Positions 36,441 to 47,559 of a stretch of DNA of 64,000 nucleotides are shown piece after piece (positions within the stretch are counted from its first letter, which is position 1; every line of letters begins with the position of its first letter). Source of the stretch: Portunus trituberculatus (lineage: Eukaryota > Arthropoda > Malacostraca > Decapoda > Portunidae); assembly GCF_017591435.1 (NCBI RefSeq), contig NC_059269.1, positions 1,050,435-1,114,434 on the forward strand, written 5' to 3'. Made by a program: the position numbers and the translations under genes. The notes under the pieces were generated by a model, which worked only from the letters and a program-made list of their open reading frames with translations, searched no databases and had not been told where the DNA came from.

Positions 36441-37810
36441 CTAAATCTTTTTTTTTTTTTTTTTCATGCAGGAGAGAAGCCAGCCAAGGGCAAACAATAT
36501 TAAAAAAAAAAAAAAGCCCATTTTAGGGTTGGTTCCCTTAAAAGAAAAGTAAAGAGTTAGCCAAAATTAATGAACAAATGTCTTGATATCCCTCTACAAA
36601 GAAGTCAAGTAGAAGGAAGGCAGAAATACAGAAGCAGGCAGGGAGTTCCAGAGTTTACCAGTGAAAGGGATGAATAATTAAGAGTACCGGTTAACTCTTG
36701 CCTTTCATGAGTTAGACAGAATAGGGATGAGAGGAAGAAGAAAGCCTTGTGCAGTGGGGCCTCAGGAGGAGGGGTGGCATGCAGTTAGCAAGATCAGTAG
36801 AACAGTTAGCATGAAAATAGCAATAAACGATAGAAAGAGATGCAACATTTTGGCTGTGAGAGGAGGGGAGTTTATGAGACAAAAAGCTTTTGATTCCATC
36901 CTATCTAGTAAAACTGTGTAGTAGTCCATATAGGGGTGGATAAGGCCCTTGTACAGAGTTAGCAGTTGGAGGGGTGAGAAAAGCTGGTGGAGATGCCTCA
37001 GAATGCTTAACTTCATAGAAGCTGTTTTAGCATGAGAAGAGAAGCTTTCAGTTAAGATTATGAGTAAAGGACAGACCGAGGATATTCAGTGTAGAAGATG
37101 GAGACAGTTGAGTGTCATTGGAGAAGAGGGAATACTTGTCTAGAAAGTTGTGTAGAGTTGATAGATGGAGGAATTGAGTTTTTTTTTGTGGCATTGAAAA
37201 CTACTAAATTTTCTCTGCTCTAATTGGAAATCTTAAAAAGAAGTCAGGCGTTCTGTGGCGTCCCTGCGTGATCTGTTGACTTCCTGAAGGGTTGGTCGTT
37301 TCTGAAAGGATGTGGAAAGATAGGTGGTATCATCAGCATAGGAGTGGATAGGGCAAGAAGTTTGGTTAAGAAGATCATTAATGAACAATAGAAAGAGAGT
37401 GGGTGACAGGACAGAACCCTGAGGAACACCACTATTAATAGATGTAGGCAAAGAACAGTGGCCATCTACCACAGCAGCAGTAGAATGGTCAGAAAGGAAA
37501 CTTGAGATAAAGCTGCAGAGAGAAGGATAGAAACTGTAGGAGGGCAGTTTTGAAATCAAAGCTTCGGGCCAGACTCTAGCAAAAGATTTTGATCTTTCTA
37601 ACATGACAGCAAAACTTTCACCAAAATCTCTAAAAAGAGGATGACCAAGACTCAGTAAGGAATGCTAGATCACCAGTAGAGCAACCTTGATGGAAGCCAT
37701 ACTGGCGATCAGATAGAAGATTGTGAAATGACAGATGTTAAGAATTTCCTGTTCAGGATAGACTTAAAAACTTTAGACAAGCAAGAAATTAAAGCTATAG
37801 GACAGCAGTA
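36441..37810 (-). mobile_element. LINE family X, 1.4-kb 3' portion with RT core
   Basis: On the minus strand the order is RT palm (37604-37233), thumb and C-terminus (37240-36660), 3' untranslated region and an A-tail seen as T runs at 36441-36465. It shares the C-terminal words and the tail with the copies at 15189-15430, 23169-23610, 31968-32150 and 63059-63848. Upstream it is bounded by another LINE tail at 37811. Confidence 0.85.
36660..37700 (-). pseudogene. LINE family X reverse transcriptase fragment
   Basis: The 37604-37233 frame has the preceding helix LERSKSFARVWPEALISKLP, then SLPTSINSGVPQGSVLSPTL, FLLFINDLL and HSYADDTTYLSTSF. The catalytic YADD box is at 37329-37340. Continuation in other frames includes LRHLHQLFSPLQLLTLYKGL, IHPYMDY and ESKAFCLINSPPLT. 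This is the only family X copy in the window with the catalytic box. Several frame changes disable it. Confidence 0.8.
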
Positions 37811-38668
37811 ATAATAATAATTTAAGATTACAATATTTAAATCGATAAGAACAAACAACTATGGTGAATTACTTAATTTTACATCTGAATATTGTTATTT
37901 ACATCTGAATACTGTTATTAACAATCAAATATGCTTTGAGTGATTTTCTAAACTGATAATAGTTACCACTATTAAAATTTTTTTTGATGTCCATTGGCAG
38001 AGAATTCCATATACTAGTTGGTCCGTAGCACAAAGTGCTGTTTTTTAAAAGAGTTGTCCTGAACTGTGGGCAAGTAAGGTTAACATTATTTCATCTGGTG
38101 TTGTGTGATGTAGTTATCATGTGGAAATATTCACTCCCATGTTGCTGAGTAAGGCATTTAAAGATGAATGATAAAAGGAAATTCTTATGAATATTTTTGA
38201 AAGGAAGGAATTTGTGTTCACGGATTACAATATGAGTAGAATAAAATTTTTTCATATAAAATATACACCTAAAAATTTTATTCTGAGCTATTTGCAATTT
38301 ATTTTAAAACGAGGGCCACGTACACGCCCACGGAAACACAATATATCAAATGTGGATAACATAATGTATAATATATGCTAACAAGGGCTTCTGTTGTTAG
38401 ATTGTCTCTTATTCTATAAAGTATACCGCACATCCTTGATAATTTAGTTACAACAAAATTTATTTGACTTCTCCAGTTAATATTTTCATCTATGAATACC
38501 CCTAAAAATTTTGCAGATTTCACTCTTTGCAATGTTGTCCTCTCAAGTAGCATAGGTGGCATGTTAATTGTGATGGAATGGTTTTGAAAAACAACGTAAT
38601 TAGTTTTCGTAATATTCAAATCTAATTTATTATTTTTAATCCATCTATTGACAGCATTTAATTCATTA
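37811..38668 (-). pseudogene. LINE fragment Y (Jockey/CR1 group) RT C-terminal part
   Basis: The minus-strand frame 38619-38299 has NITKTNYVVFQNHSITINMP, then KSAKFLGVFIDENINWRSQI and ALVSIYYTLCYPHLIYCVSV. The continuation (38297-38091) has RPLLIQ-like AQNKIFRCIFYMKKFYSTHI, and the tail ends in an (ATT)n-like sequence at about 37811-37830. It is a different family from X. It appears to have inserted upstream of, and in the same orientation as, the family X copy. Confidence 0.75.
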
Positions 38669-38769
38669 TGGAGAATTTTTCTTACCGTATATCGAATCGA
38701 GGGTAGTAATTTCCAAATACCGTAACTGTGAATTTACCATATAAAGAACTACCGTATAACGAAGACTTA

Positions 38770-38771
<2 letters not shown>
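38669..38771. mobile_element. Orphan end of a TA-target element
   Basis: Sequence rich in CCGTATA(A/T)(A/C)GAA words ends in GACTTACTG followed by the TA array, the pattern of a right terminus (reverse complement CAGTAAGTC). No matching left end was found. Confidence 0.4.

Positions 38772-38841
<70 letters not shown>
38772..38841. repeat. (TA)n microsatellite between two element termini
   Basis: About 70 bases of TA lie between ...CTTACTG on the left and CAGGTAACTCG on the right. Confidence 0.97.
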
Positions 38842-38843
<2 letters not shown>

Positions 38844-40328
38844 GTAACTCGAATTACGTGATAGATGCGTTCCAAGAGGCATCGCATATTTCAAAATTCG
38901 CATAAAACAAACATGTGATTATCATAAGAAACAATAGATAATAGGGGGGATGCAGGATATGATCCAAAAAAATTTGTACAAAATACTTTATTTATTTGGC
39001 TAAATTAACATGTTTATTAACCATTCTAAATACTAAAAATGTATTTAAAGTAAAGGGAAAAGCAAGAAATAATAAGAGAAAACAACAAAACAAAGAATAT
39101 GTAACCACAACACTCACTGCTTCACTGCCTTCACCACTCACACCACAGTCAGTCACCATCTTCCTTTGAGCTTTACTACTTTATCAAAAATCCGTTTATT
39201 AAAAATAACCCCACAGAAGATGAAGGACGTTTTGGAGCCATCTTGGTGAATTATAGGCAGATTGAAGAGATTCCGTCTGTACTCAGTGCTGGCAGACTGC
39301 AAATGAGGCACGAGAAGAGTGAGAGCTGGATCCAAGATTCTTTAACAACATCATAGCAACCTCCTGTCACGAAATGGCATCCATGAACGCTTGGAGGGAT
39401 GGTAACGAGATTGCTATCAGGTTGCTCTCAGGTTGCTGGTAACACCACCTCACCAGGTTGTGTTACTGTCTTACATATCCATTTATGTTCACAAAACATT
39501 TCCATTAGCTTTTTACAAACCTTGCCCCTAAGAAAGGATTGTTTTTGTAATGCATAAAGTGAAATCTTACATGGAATACCCAAAAATAAAGTAGAGATGA
39601 GATCGCCCACAGATGAGGCGGAGACTTGCGGCAACTCGGTTCCTTCTTCTTCTTCTTGTGACCCTTTTAGGTGGCGTGTTGTCTTTCACAATATTTTTTT
39701 CCATTCCTCTATTGCCTGCTATAATGGATATCATATCTTGGTATTCTTATACGCTCATGCCATGAGGATAGCCTCGACTCCGTGGCACTGAGTGATAATG
39801 AATTACTAATGAAATTCTGCGGTATTTCATTAGTAATTCATGGGGAAAGACAACACGCAGGCTAAAAAGGTCACAAGAAGAAGAAGAAGCGGCCGAGTCG
39901 CCGCGAGTCTCCCGCTTCGTCCGTGGCTCATCTCATCTCTGCTTTATTTTTTGGTATTCCATGTAAGATTTCACTTTATGCATTACAAAACAATCTTTTC
40001 TTAGGGGCAAGGTTTGTAAAAACCTAATAGAAATGTTGTTTTGTGAACATAAATACGAGAATGTGAGAGAATTTGTACATAGCTCCTCTAACTTCCAATG
40101 ACTCATATGACATCATAAAAGTAGTGGTACACCAGTGGCCCAATATGCTGCCAAACGTATACACATATATATTTTTTTTTAACCCATGTGGTATGATGGG
40201 GACCAGCCCAGAACGCATCCCCTGTATTTCCATTATTTCCTATGGGAAAATTACGTCCGCTTAACGAATTTCCGCTCTACGAACAGCTTTGACATCCAAT
40301 ATCGTGTTCATTAAGCGGAGCATTACTG
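38842..40328. mobile_element. Composite Tigger/mariner-like region with TA target
   Basis: The left end CAGGTAACTCGAATTACG follows TA, and the right end AAGCGGAGCATTACTG precedes TATA. The two ends are only loosely similar as inverted repeats, so two elements may be fused here. On the minus strand near 39230 a MAPKRPSSS start resembles the N-terminus of pogo-type transposases, followed at once by stops. A fold-back unit (39473-40060) lies inside. Confidence 0.5.
39473..40060. repeat. Imperfect fold-back, about 215-bp arms
   Basis: The left arm (about 39473-39690) and right arm (about 39840-40060) are inverted copies: TTCACAAAACATTTCCATTA against its inverse near 40030, ATGCATAAAGTGAAATCTTA against TAAGATTTCACTTTATGCAT, and GGCGTGTTGTCTTTC against GAAAGACAACACGC. 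The spacer contains its own hairpin, TGAATTACTAATGAAAT facing ATTTCATTAGTAATTCA (about 39798-39840). Confidence 0.8.
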
Positions 40329-41100
40329 TATATATATACACGGGATCCTCGCAGTTCGACGAGGTTAGGGCGGTTTTTCATTGGTTGAATCAGCGTTTAT
40401 TGGAATCATGAAGCAACCTCCAGCCTAAACCCCCGAAAACATCACTATAACCTCTAAAAATCATTAACTTAGACTAAATCAGTACTATCAAAGGCTTCAT
40501 TTATATCTAATTTTTTTTTTTTTTTTATTAAACACATTAGGGTGCTGTACAGTACATTTTGGAAAATAAAAATTCTTGCAGCGGTCTCGTGGTACTTGTC
40601 TCTGTTCTACCAAATTGTTAATCCTGTTGATCTAGGAACACCCATTGGCACTGGAACGGCACTGTGTGCTATACCTGCCTCACACTTTCTTATAAGCTCA
40701 AGCTTATCTTTGAAAGGCAGGAAATTGTGTTTCTTAGGGCTGGGGCTGGAGGTGGCTTTCCGTCGTCTTGAGTCAGACGAAACAAAAATTTTAGTCCAGT
40801 TAAGATCTATGGATTCTGATTAACATTTTTTAATAATATTAATTTTCTTGTTAATTGGAATGATGGTATAATCTCAAATCAATAGAATCTTGATAAGTAG
40901 ATGTAAATATATTTGTATAAATATATTTTTGTCCTAGCCTTGCAGTGAAAAGTAGTTCAGTTTTGTGTTTACATTTCTCTGGCACTGCGACTTTCCAAGG
41001 CTTCTCTTCCAAGGAACAACTGGCCAAGATGAGCAGCTCTGTTGTTTATGAGTGGACAAAGCTGTCTGAAGAGTTTCTCATAGGGAGCATTAACCCTTGT

Positions 41101-41257
41101 GCGGCGGTGATTGTTCATGAACGATTGCATTGGTACGTTTAATGCGGCGGTGATCGTTCATGAACGATCGCATTGGTACGTTTCGTGCGGCGATGATCGT
41201 TCATGAACGATCGCATTGGTACGTTTCATGCGGCGGTGATCGTTCATGAACGATCAT
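41101..41257 (+). repeat. 43-bp subterminal tandem repeats with a 16-bp palindrome
   Basis: Units at 41101, 41144, 41187 and 41230 (the last one partial) read GCGGCGGTGATCGTTCATG, then AACGATCGCATTGGTACG. Each contains ATCGTTCATGAACGAT, which is its own reverse complement (one unit has ATTGTTCATGAACGAT). A fifth partial unit lies beyond the SINE at about 41568-41597, so the SINE landed in the array. Confidence 0.9.
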
Positions 41258-41560
41258 GTGTTTGGTAGCTCAGTGGTTAGAGCGCTGGCTTCACAAGCCA
41301 GAGGACCCGGGTTCGATTCCCCGGCCGGGTGGAGATATTTGGGTGTGTCTCCTTTCACGTGTAGCCCCTGTTCACCTAGCAGTGAGTAGGTATGGGATGT
41401 AAATCGAGGAGTTGTGACCTTGTTGTCCCGGTGTGTGGTGTGTGCCTGGTTTCAGGCCTATCCAAAGATCGGAAATAATGAGCTCTGAGCTCACTCTGTA
41501 GGGTAACGTCTGACTGTCTCGTCAGAGACTGCAGCAGATCAAACAGTGAAACATCAGTAT
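41258..41560 (+). mobile_element. tRNA-derived SINE
   Basis: The head keeps the pol III box A TAGCTCAGTGG (41266-41276) and box B GGTTCGATTCC (41310-41320). Its anticodon arm CTGGC-TTCACAA-GCCAG has anticodon CAC (Val type). The acceptor stem no longer pairs properly, and a 230-bp tail (TGTTCACCTAGCAGTGAGTA, then AGACTGCAGCAGATCAAACA) follows. This makes it a SINE rather than a tRNA gene. Similar tails occur in crab genomic sequence as far as I recall, which I cannot check here. Confidence 0.8.
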
Positions 41561-42752
41561 GTTTCGTGCGGCGGTGATCGTTCATGTAATCATGATTTTT
41601 TCCGCCACTTCTTTAACTCGTAAAGCGTCAGAGACGTACGAGATATGTCGGCTACTCTGAGCGAACCGGGCGTCAGAGACGTATGAGATACGTCGGAAAG
41701 CTTCCTCATATTTTCGAAGGTATTGTGTCCTCAAAACCTACCATTATACTGCCATCATGCACTATAGACATTGCTCGTGCTGCCTCCTCGTCCCTGCTAA
41801 CATGAACCCTTCCTGTATTTATTTATTACATATCTGAACTTTAGTAGTTTCTGCTGCCTTCAGCTCAGTGTAGCGGGAAACTGACGCCTCAACTCCGCTA
41901 ATATGAAGAAAGCGTAATTTCCATTACTTACTCTTACATTTTCAGATGTTTTTGGTAACTGTTATATTGTGGTAGTGAAAACTTTGTATGACATAAATAA
42001 GAATTTTCCAATCACTTTATTATAAGGAAAAACGTACATATTACTCGGAAAATATTTGCACCGCGAAAGGCAACACTCCCTTGCGATATCTCGTGTCTGT
42101 TTTTAGCCACAAACACTCCCAAACAGCAAAACATGACATGTTGTTTTTCTTTCAACTCAGGAACGATATTATACATGTGTCCAACTCGGGGATCGACTGG
42201 TGAGAAACAAGTAAGCGAATAAACTAGTCACATAAGGCTTTGCTAAGTCGCTAACCTTAGCGCAAAACATCTCGCAACAATTAATACCACATCCAGTCAG
42301 TTCTGGGAGGAATGACTGTCATTTTCATTTGTTTCACATCATTTAAGACTGGTTTAGCAAAAAAAAAAAAAAAATCCCAGAACTGCTGACGCTGTACGGG
42401 TTAAACCTCCTGTTTTCTTACTCAAGTCTGAGGGTGAGTGTATGTATCAGGCAACACTGTCCACGAGCTGAGTGTCCAGTTTTGCTATTTCATCTTGGTC
42501 TAGGCTCACATCTTTTCATCTTGGAGGAGACATCTGGCAACCCTCATGACACTGCGGGTGGAACGTCCCCTCCGCATGAGGGGAGATATCACAACAACGA
42601 GATGTATAGTGATATATACGTTGCTACATTATGATCATCTAATTTATCAACCATCTTTCCCTATTCTCATACAATCTACCCTCCTAACATGAGAGAGAGA
42701 GGGGGGCGATATTAGGAGAGTAGGGAAAGGCCTAGAATCGAAACAAGCTGAC

Positions 42753-42756
<4 letters not shown>

Positions 42757-42838
<82 letters not shown>

Positions 42839-42872
42839 TTGGAAGTACAATTTCTTCACCCAAAAGATATGC

Positions 42873-42909
<37 letters not shown>

Positions 42910-42910
42910 A
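42757..42910. repeat. (CT)n and (AG)n arrays inside the TTAA element
   Basis: CT repeats (about 42757-42835) and AG repeats (about 42877-42909) are separated by about 40 bases of unique sequence. Confidence 0.97.
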
Positions 42911-43571
42911 AGCGAGAGAGAATTGGCGCGCTGGTATCGCACTGAGGGTTGTTTCTCCACGGCGGGTTACATCGTGGCTATCAGGAGGAATATTTGATAA
43001 GCAATAACTTTGCTGTCAGAGATTGTAGCAAGCTGCAAAGTACATCAATGTATTCAGAATTTCAAAGAAAAACGTATTTTCATGAGTAAAACTATCTCCT
43101 GTGATTTTTTTAAGTTTACCATTTTACCCGCAGATGGGAATGATTAATTTATAATTACCCTGTCGCACAAGGGTTAAGGGCCAAAAATAGCAATGAAAAA
43201 AATAGCAACAGTTTGCGGGGGGTGAAAGGGCTGCCATGTTTGTTTACAGTTGACAAATGACACAAAAGCAGAAGTGAACTTGTGTGTGATGACCAGCGTC
43301 AACAAAAGTTGACAGTCTTCAGGAAGTTGACAGAAAAAGTTCATGGAAAATTGCTAGTGTGACACCACCTGTGACACACAGGGTAGCGTCGGTTTACACT
43401 TTCGCCTGGCGGGTTGGCGGCAAATTTGACTGGGTGGGTGGTGTGCGAGATATGAATGTCAAATTGGTGAGTCAGTTGGTGGAACCTTGAGTATTAACAG
43501 AGTTTTAATTGGTGATAACTTGAACTGCGAATGGTCAAATTGCGAGGATCCCTTGTATACTTGTATATATA

Positions 43572-44359
43572 CAGTCAACCCTCTGCTATCGCGACTTCAG
43601 CTATCGCGTTTTATTGCTATCATGCACCCATGAAAAGCTGCAAAAATTTCATTATCGCGACCTCAGATGCCTGCTATCGTGCGCCCAGCCATGACATCAT
43701 GAGGTATCTGAGCGCTCATTGGCCAAAACCGATACCAGAATTTTGGCCGATATCGATACCACCTAATTGGGCAGATACCGATGCTACTATCGATACCGAT
43801 ACTACTACTTATAGTGATTACTGCACTGGACACCAGGATGAGTTGGTGGACGGCGATCGTTATCAGATGGGAGGCTTTGTTTTGGGGAATGCTGTAAGTC
43901 CTGAGAACGTTTGTGAAATAGGAGCAATTCTAGAAGCTTTTTGAAGCCATTTGCAAAGGTAAATTACTCAGTAATCAATATCTTATATCGAATATATTAC
44001 TAAGTAGTAAATTCCTTTTAGGTATCGTAAGTATCAGCATAAAATAAGCCGATACCGATACCCAAAAAATGGGCCGATACCGCCGATTCCGATACCGATA
44101 CCGATGCATCGGTACATCTCTAGTAAATACAATGAGCTGATGTAATTTTTTTTAATGTTATAACCTTGACATGTTTTAATTAGTACCAATGGATTATACA
44201 GTAATTTAAAAAGATATAAAAATGAGGGATATTAGGAGTAAAATTTGTGGTTGCGGTACCAGTAACAGTTTTCACCATTAGTTGTTCAATTCGGCTATCG
44301 CGTTTTCGGCTATAGCGCGGCTATTCCGGGCCCAATTGGGCGCGATAGCCAGGGGTTAA

Positions 44360-44360
<1 letters not shown>
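43572..44360. mobile_element. TA-target element (GCTATCGCG termini)
   Basis: It starts CAGTCAACCCTCTGCTATCG after TA and ends CGCGATAGCCAGGGGTTAAG before TA. The inverse of the right end, CTTAACCCCTGGCTATCGCG, matches the left end with a few differences. GCTATCGCG words recur near both ends. No transposase is seen. A hAT-type MITE remnant is nested at about 43718-44140. Confidence 0.75.
43718..44140. mobile_element. hAT-type MITE remnant (CCGATACCGATAC repeats)
   Basis: The right end, read inward, is AGAGATGTACCGATGCATCG followed by GTATCGGTATCGG. The left side has the matching ACCGATACCAGAATTTTGGC but lacks the outer dozen bases. This end type is known for hAT MITEs. No duplication is identifiable. 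Confidence 0.5.
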
Positions 44361-44408
<48 letters not shown>

Positions 44409-44410
<2 letters not shown>

Positions 44411-44736
44411 CAATCCCCGCTTAACGAAGGTTCACACAACGAAATTTCACTATTTCACTACAACGAAAGTTTTATTTTTACTACCATCTGCTCGTTTAAC
44501 CCTTAAAGGACAGGGGGTTGATTTACTTTCCATCTGTTACAACGGGGAAAAAATCACACTTTTCAAAAATACAAAAAATATTTTTTCCTTATAAAAACAT
44601 ATTTTTTGTATTATTCTGAGTACAACGATGTAATTTTTAACATGTTATGACCTCTGAGAGCAAAGTTATTGCATATGAAAAAATTCATGGAAGAACCCGC
44701 TGCTAAGAAATACCCCCAAACTCAGATAACACCGCA

Positions 44737-44783
<47 letters not shown>

Positions 44784-46192
44784 TTTGGGCATTTGAATTT
44801 GATGTAAAAGTAGGAACTTTTGCACTTTCATGTCAAGAAAATGCTAACTCAGATATATGAAATGATGTGCAAAACAGGAAAAGAAAAAGAAACTACATAT
44901 TACAAGTATTGTGGATTTCTATAATAATTGGAATCTCTTATTAGCAACTCTTATTAGCAATGGGATTCACGTGACTTGGCTGACAAGCACAGTCCTGTAG
45001 AGGCAACCTCTCAGATCACTATCAGAATCACTACTGGAGTCTTCAATTTCTTCTGTCTCTGTAAAAAAATCGGTCTTCATTTTCATCACTCCTCAATATC
45101 ATTACCGAGTAACACTGACATAACATCACTCGGAGTACCGTATCCTCCCTCCGGATGACGGGGGTTGCCAGATGTCGCCTCGACGTGGGAAAAGATGATC
45201 TATTGTGAGGGAACATGTCTCAAGGCTCAAACAGACGAGCGAGAAAAGATGCCTCTCCGCACACGATGCTACAATCGTACATATACGATCACCATACTTT
45301 GAGGGTTAACGAACACCAAACTCGCTTTAACGAAGTTTTATCTAGGTAATTTTTTCCAAGTTTGAACGCCCCGCCGTATCACGCAAGCCGACAGGCTTTT
45401 GAATACACCAGGAACTGCCGATACTAAGGCCTGCCTCAGGAAAAATCCTGGGACACCTGTGGAATCAAGATCAAGATCAAGATCAAGCCTCTTGTGGACA
45501 ACACACGCACCAGCAACAGCAGCAGCTCGTCTTCCCTCTCTCAACTTACCACCAAAACGCTCTGCAATATGGCCTAGCATTCCTAAGAAAACCAGGAAGT
45601 GTCTTACTCTCGAAGTGAAGCTGGGTATTATTCACAGACAATAAAGAGGCCAGACAACTAATAACATTGCTTGCCATCATCTTGACTCCATCTACTGTCT
45701 ACTATTTTCAAGCAGACTCTATTAAGAAGGCTGGTGAGACCGTATCTTCCTTGCAAGCTAAAAGAACCACCTGAACTCGTGACTCTACAATGGATAAAAT
45801 GGAAAGCCTTGTGGAAATGTGGTACATAAGTTTTGTATGTGGTACAATGATACGCCCTTTGTTTACATTCCACATGTTGCTGGTTAGTGTCTTTCTCATT
45901 TCACTCTCCCTCCCTTCATAAATTTAAGATCATCAACATTATAAAGTTACGTACATACATACATTAGTGTACATTATAATGACTTAAATTAAACTGTCTA
46001 AATGTTTAACTTCATAATTTTTACTTTCATTAAACCTTTCACTGTACTATGATGTACCCTCGCTTTGTTTACTGTCAATGGAAGTTCAAGTCAGGGATTA
46101 AACTTGTTATAATCGGTTCACTTAACGAAGTTTCGCTTAACAAAGTGTTTTTAGGAATGTAGTTAACCCCTTCGTTAAGTGAGAGTGTCCTG
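44409..46192 (+). mobile_element. Tigger-like copy B, interrupted by a TTAA element
   Basis: It starts GGCAATCCCCGCTTAACG right after a TA array (the outer CA is lost) and ends in GTGTCCTG before TATA. Its body matches copies A, C, D and E. The HTH region (about 45570-45645: KKTRKCLTLEVKLGIIHRQ then stop) is present, the catalytic region absent. The (ATCAAG)n unit is inserted at about 45410-45487. A TTAA element occupies 44500-45305. Confidence 0.88.
44500..45305. mobile_element. piggyBac-like MITE (806 bp) inside Tigger copy B
   Basis: TTAA flanks both sides (44496-44499, 45306-45309). The ends are CCCTTAAAGGACAGGG and, inverted, CCCTCAAAGTATGG. Without it, GTTTAACGAACACC matches the other Tigger copies exactly, so an empty-site comparison confirms the borders. 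A (CT)n array (44740-44782) lies inside. Confidence 0.9.
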
Positions 46193-46520
46193 TATATAGA
46201 GATATGAGTCATACTTGGGGATGTTGCCGCTACAATCGGTGGCTTGGCACATCGGTCTAGCCTCAGCTGAGCTAGTATCTACGTGTTTCCTGCGGATCTC
46301 ATGCACTGTGATTGTTCTTTTATCATTTCCACTCTATTTACTGATCTTTTTTATTGTCTAAAGACAGTACAGTTTCAATTTCTGTTTAATGTTTATGTGT
46401 GAATGGTGCCTGTATTCTTTCCTTCCTCCCACCTCCTCCATCATCATTCACCACCATTAGCCAAAAATGTGTGTCTCCAAGGTAAGAACACAGAATGAAC
46501 TTTTCCTGTTTTTTCATATA
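46193..46520. other. Unassigned intronic sequence
   Basis: About 330 bases lie between Tigger copies B and C with no recognised coding or repeat signal. Confidence 0.5.
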
Positions 46521-47559
46521 CAGGCAACCCCAGTTTAACGAAGGTTCACACAATGAAATTTCGCTACAACGAAGGTTTCGTTTTACTACCATCTGCTCGT
46601 TTAACGAACACCAAACTCGCTTTAACAAAGTTTTATCCAGGTAATTTTTTTCCAAATTTGAAAGTCCCACCGTATCATGCAAGCTAACAGGCTTTTGAAT
46701 ACACCAGGAGCTGCTGGTACTAAGGCCTGCCTCAGAAGAAATCCTGAAACACCTGTAGAATAAGGATCAAGATCAAGCCTCTTGTGGACAACACAGGCGC
46801 TGCCGATACAAAGGCCTGACTCAGAAGAAATTATGCGTCACCTGTAGCATCAAGATCAAGATCAAGATCACGTGCACCACTCACTCCCCAGCTCATCTTC
46901 CTTAGTTCAACTTACCACCAAAATGCCCTGCAATGTGGCCTAATATTCCTAAGAAGACCAGGAAGTGTCTTACTCTCGAAGTGAAGCTGGGTATTATTCA
47001 CAGACAATAAAGAGGCCAGACAACTAATAACATTGCTTGCCATCATCTTGACTCCATCTACTGTCTACTATTTTCAAGTCAGCAGACTCTATTAAGAAGG
47101 CTGGTGAGACCGCATCTTCCTTGAAAGCTAAAAGAACCACCTGAACTCGTGACTCTACAATGGATAAAATGGAAAGTCTTGTGGAAATGTGGTACATAAG
47201 TTTTGTATGCGGTACCATGATGCGCACTTTGTTTACATTCCACAGGTTGCCGGTTAGTGTCTTTCCCGTTTCACTCTCTCTCCCTTCATAAAGTTAAGAT
47301 CATCAACATTATAAAGTTACGTGCATACATACATTAGTGTACATTATAATGACTTAAATTAAACTACCTAAATGTCTAACTTCATAATTTTTACTTTCAT
47401 TAAACCTTTTACTGTACTATGATGCACTTTCGCTTTGCTTACTCTCAATGGAAGTTCAAATCAGGGGTTAAACTTGTTATAATCGGTTCGCTTAACGAAG
47501 TTTCGCTTAACGAAGTGTTTTTTGGGAACGTAACCCCTTTGTTAAGTGGGGCTTGCCTG
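46521..47559 (+). mobile_element. Tigger-like copy C with two (ATCAAG)n insertions
   Basis: CAGGCAACCCCAGTTTAACG follows TA, and the right end GGGGCTTGCCTG precedes TA. The conserved body (AAGCTAAAAGAACCACCTGA; CCTTGTGGAAATGTGGTAC) is shared with the other copies. One (ATCAAG)-tailed unit is at about 46705-46778, at the same site as in copies A and B. A second is at about 46798-46871, at a new site after GGACAACACAG. Confidence 0.88.

Larger units (their letters stand above)
41094..43173. mobile_element. piggyBac-like TTAA-target element, non-autonomous
   Basis: TTAA is present on both sides (41090-41093 and 43174-43177). The left end CCCTTGTGCGGC and the inverted right end CCCTTGTGCGAC match at 11 of 12. 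A CCC/GGG terminus with TTAA duplication is the piggyBac signature. No DDD transposase frame is present. It carries subterminal repeats, a tRNA-derived SINE and (CT)n/(AG)n arrays. Confidence 0.8.
40339..43555. mobile_element. TA-target element (GGGATCCTCGCA termini) containing a TTAA element
   Basis: The left end CACGGGATCCTCGCAGTTCG follows TA, and the inverted right end begins CAAGGGATCCTCGCAATTTG (to 43555), followed by TA (43556-43557). About 19 of 22 terminal bases match. The total is 3.2 kb, but 2.08 kb of that is a nested TTAA element, so the outer element is about 1.1 kb. No transposase was recognised; a short frame at 40945-41090 is cut by the insertion. Confidence 0.8.

Noticed and set aside
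41258..41330. A functional tRNA-Val(CAC) gene
   Set aside because: Box A, box B and the anticodon arm are good, but the acceptor stem does not pair and the sequence continues into a long SINE-type tail inside a transposon.
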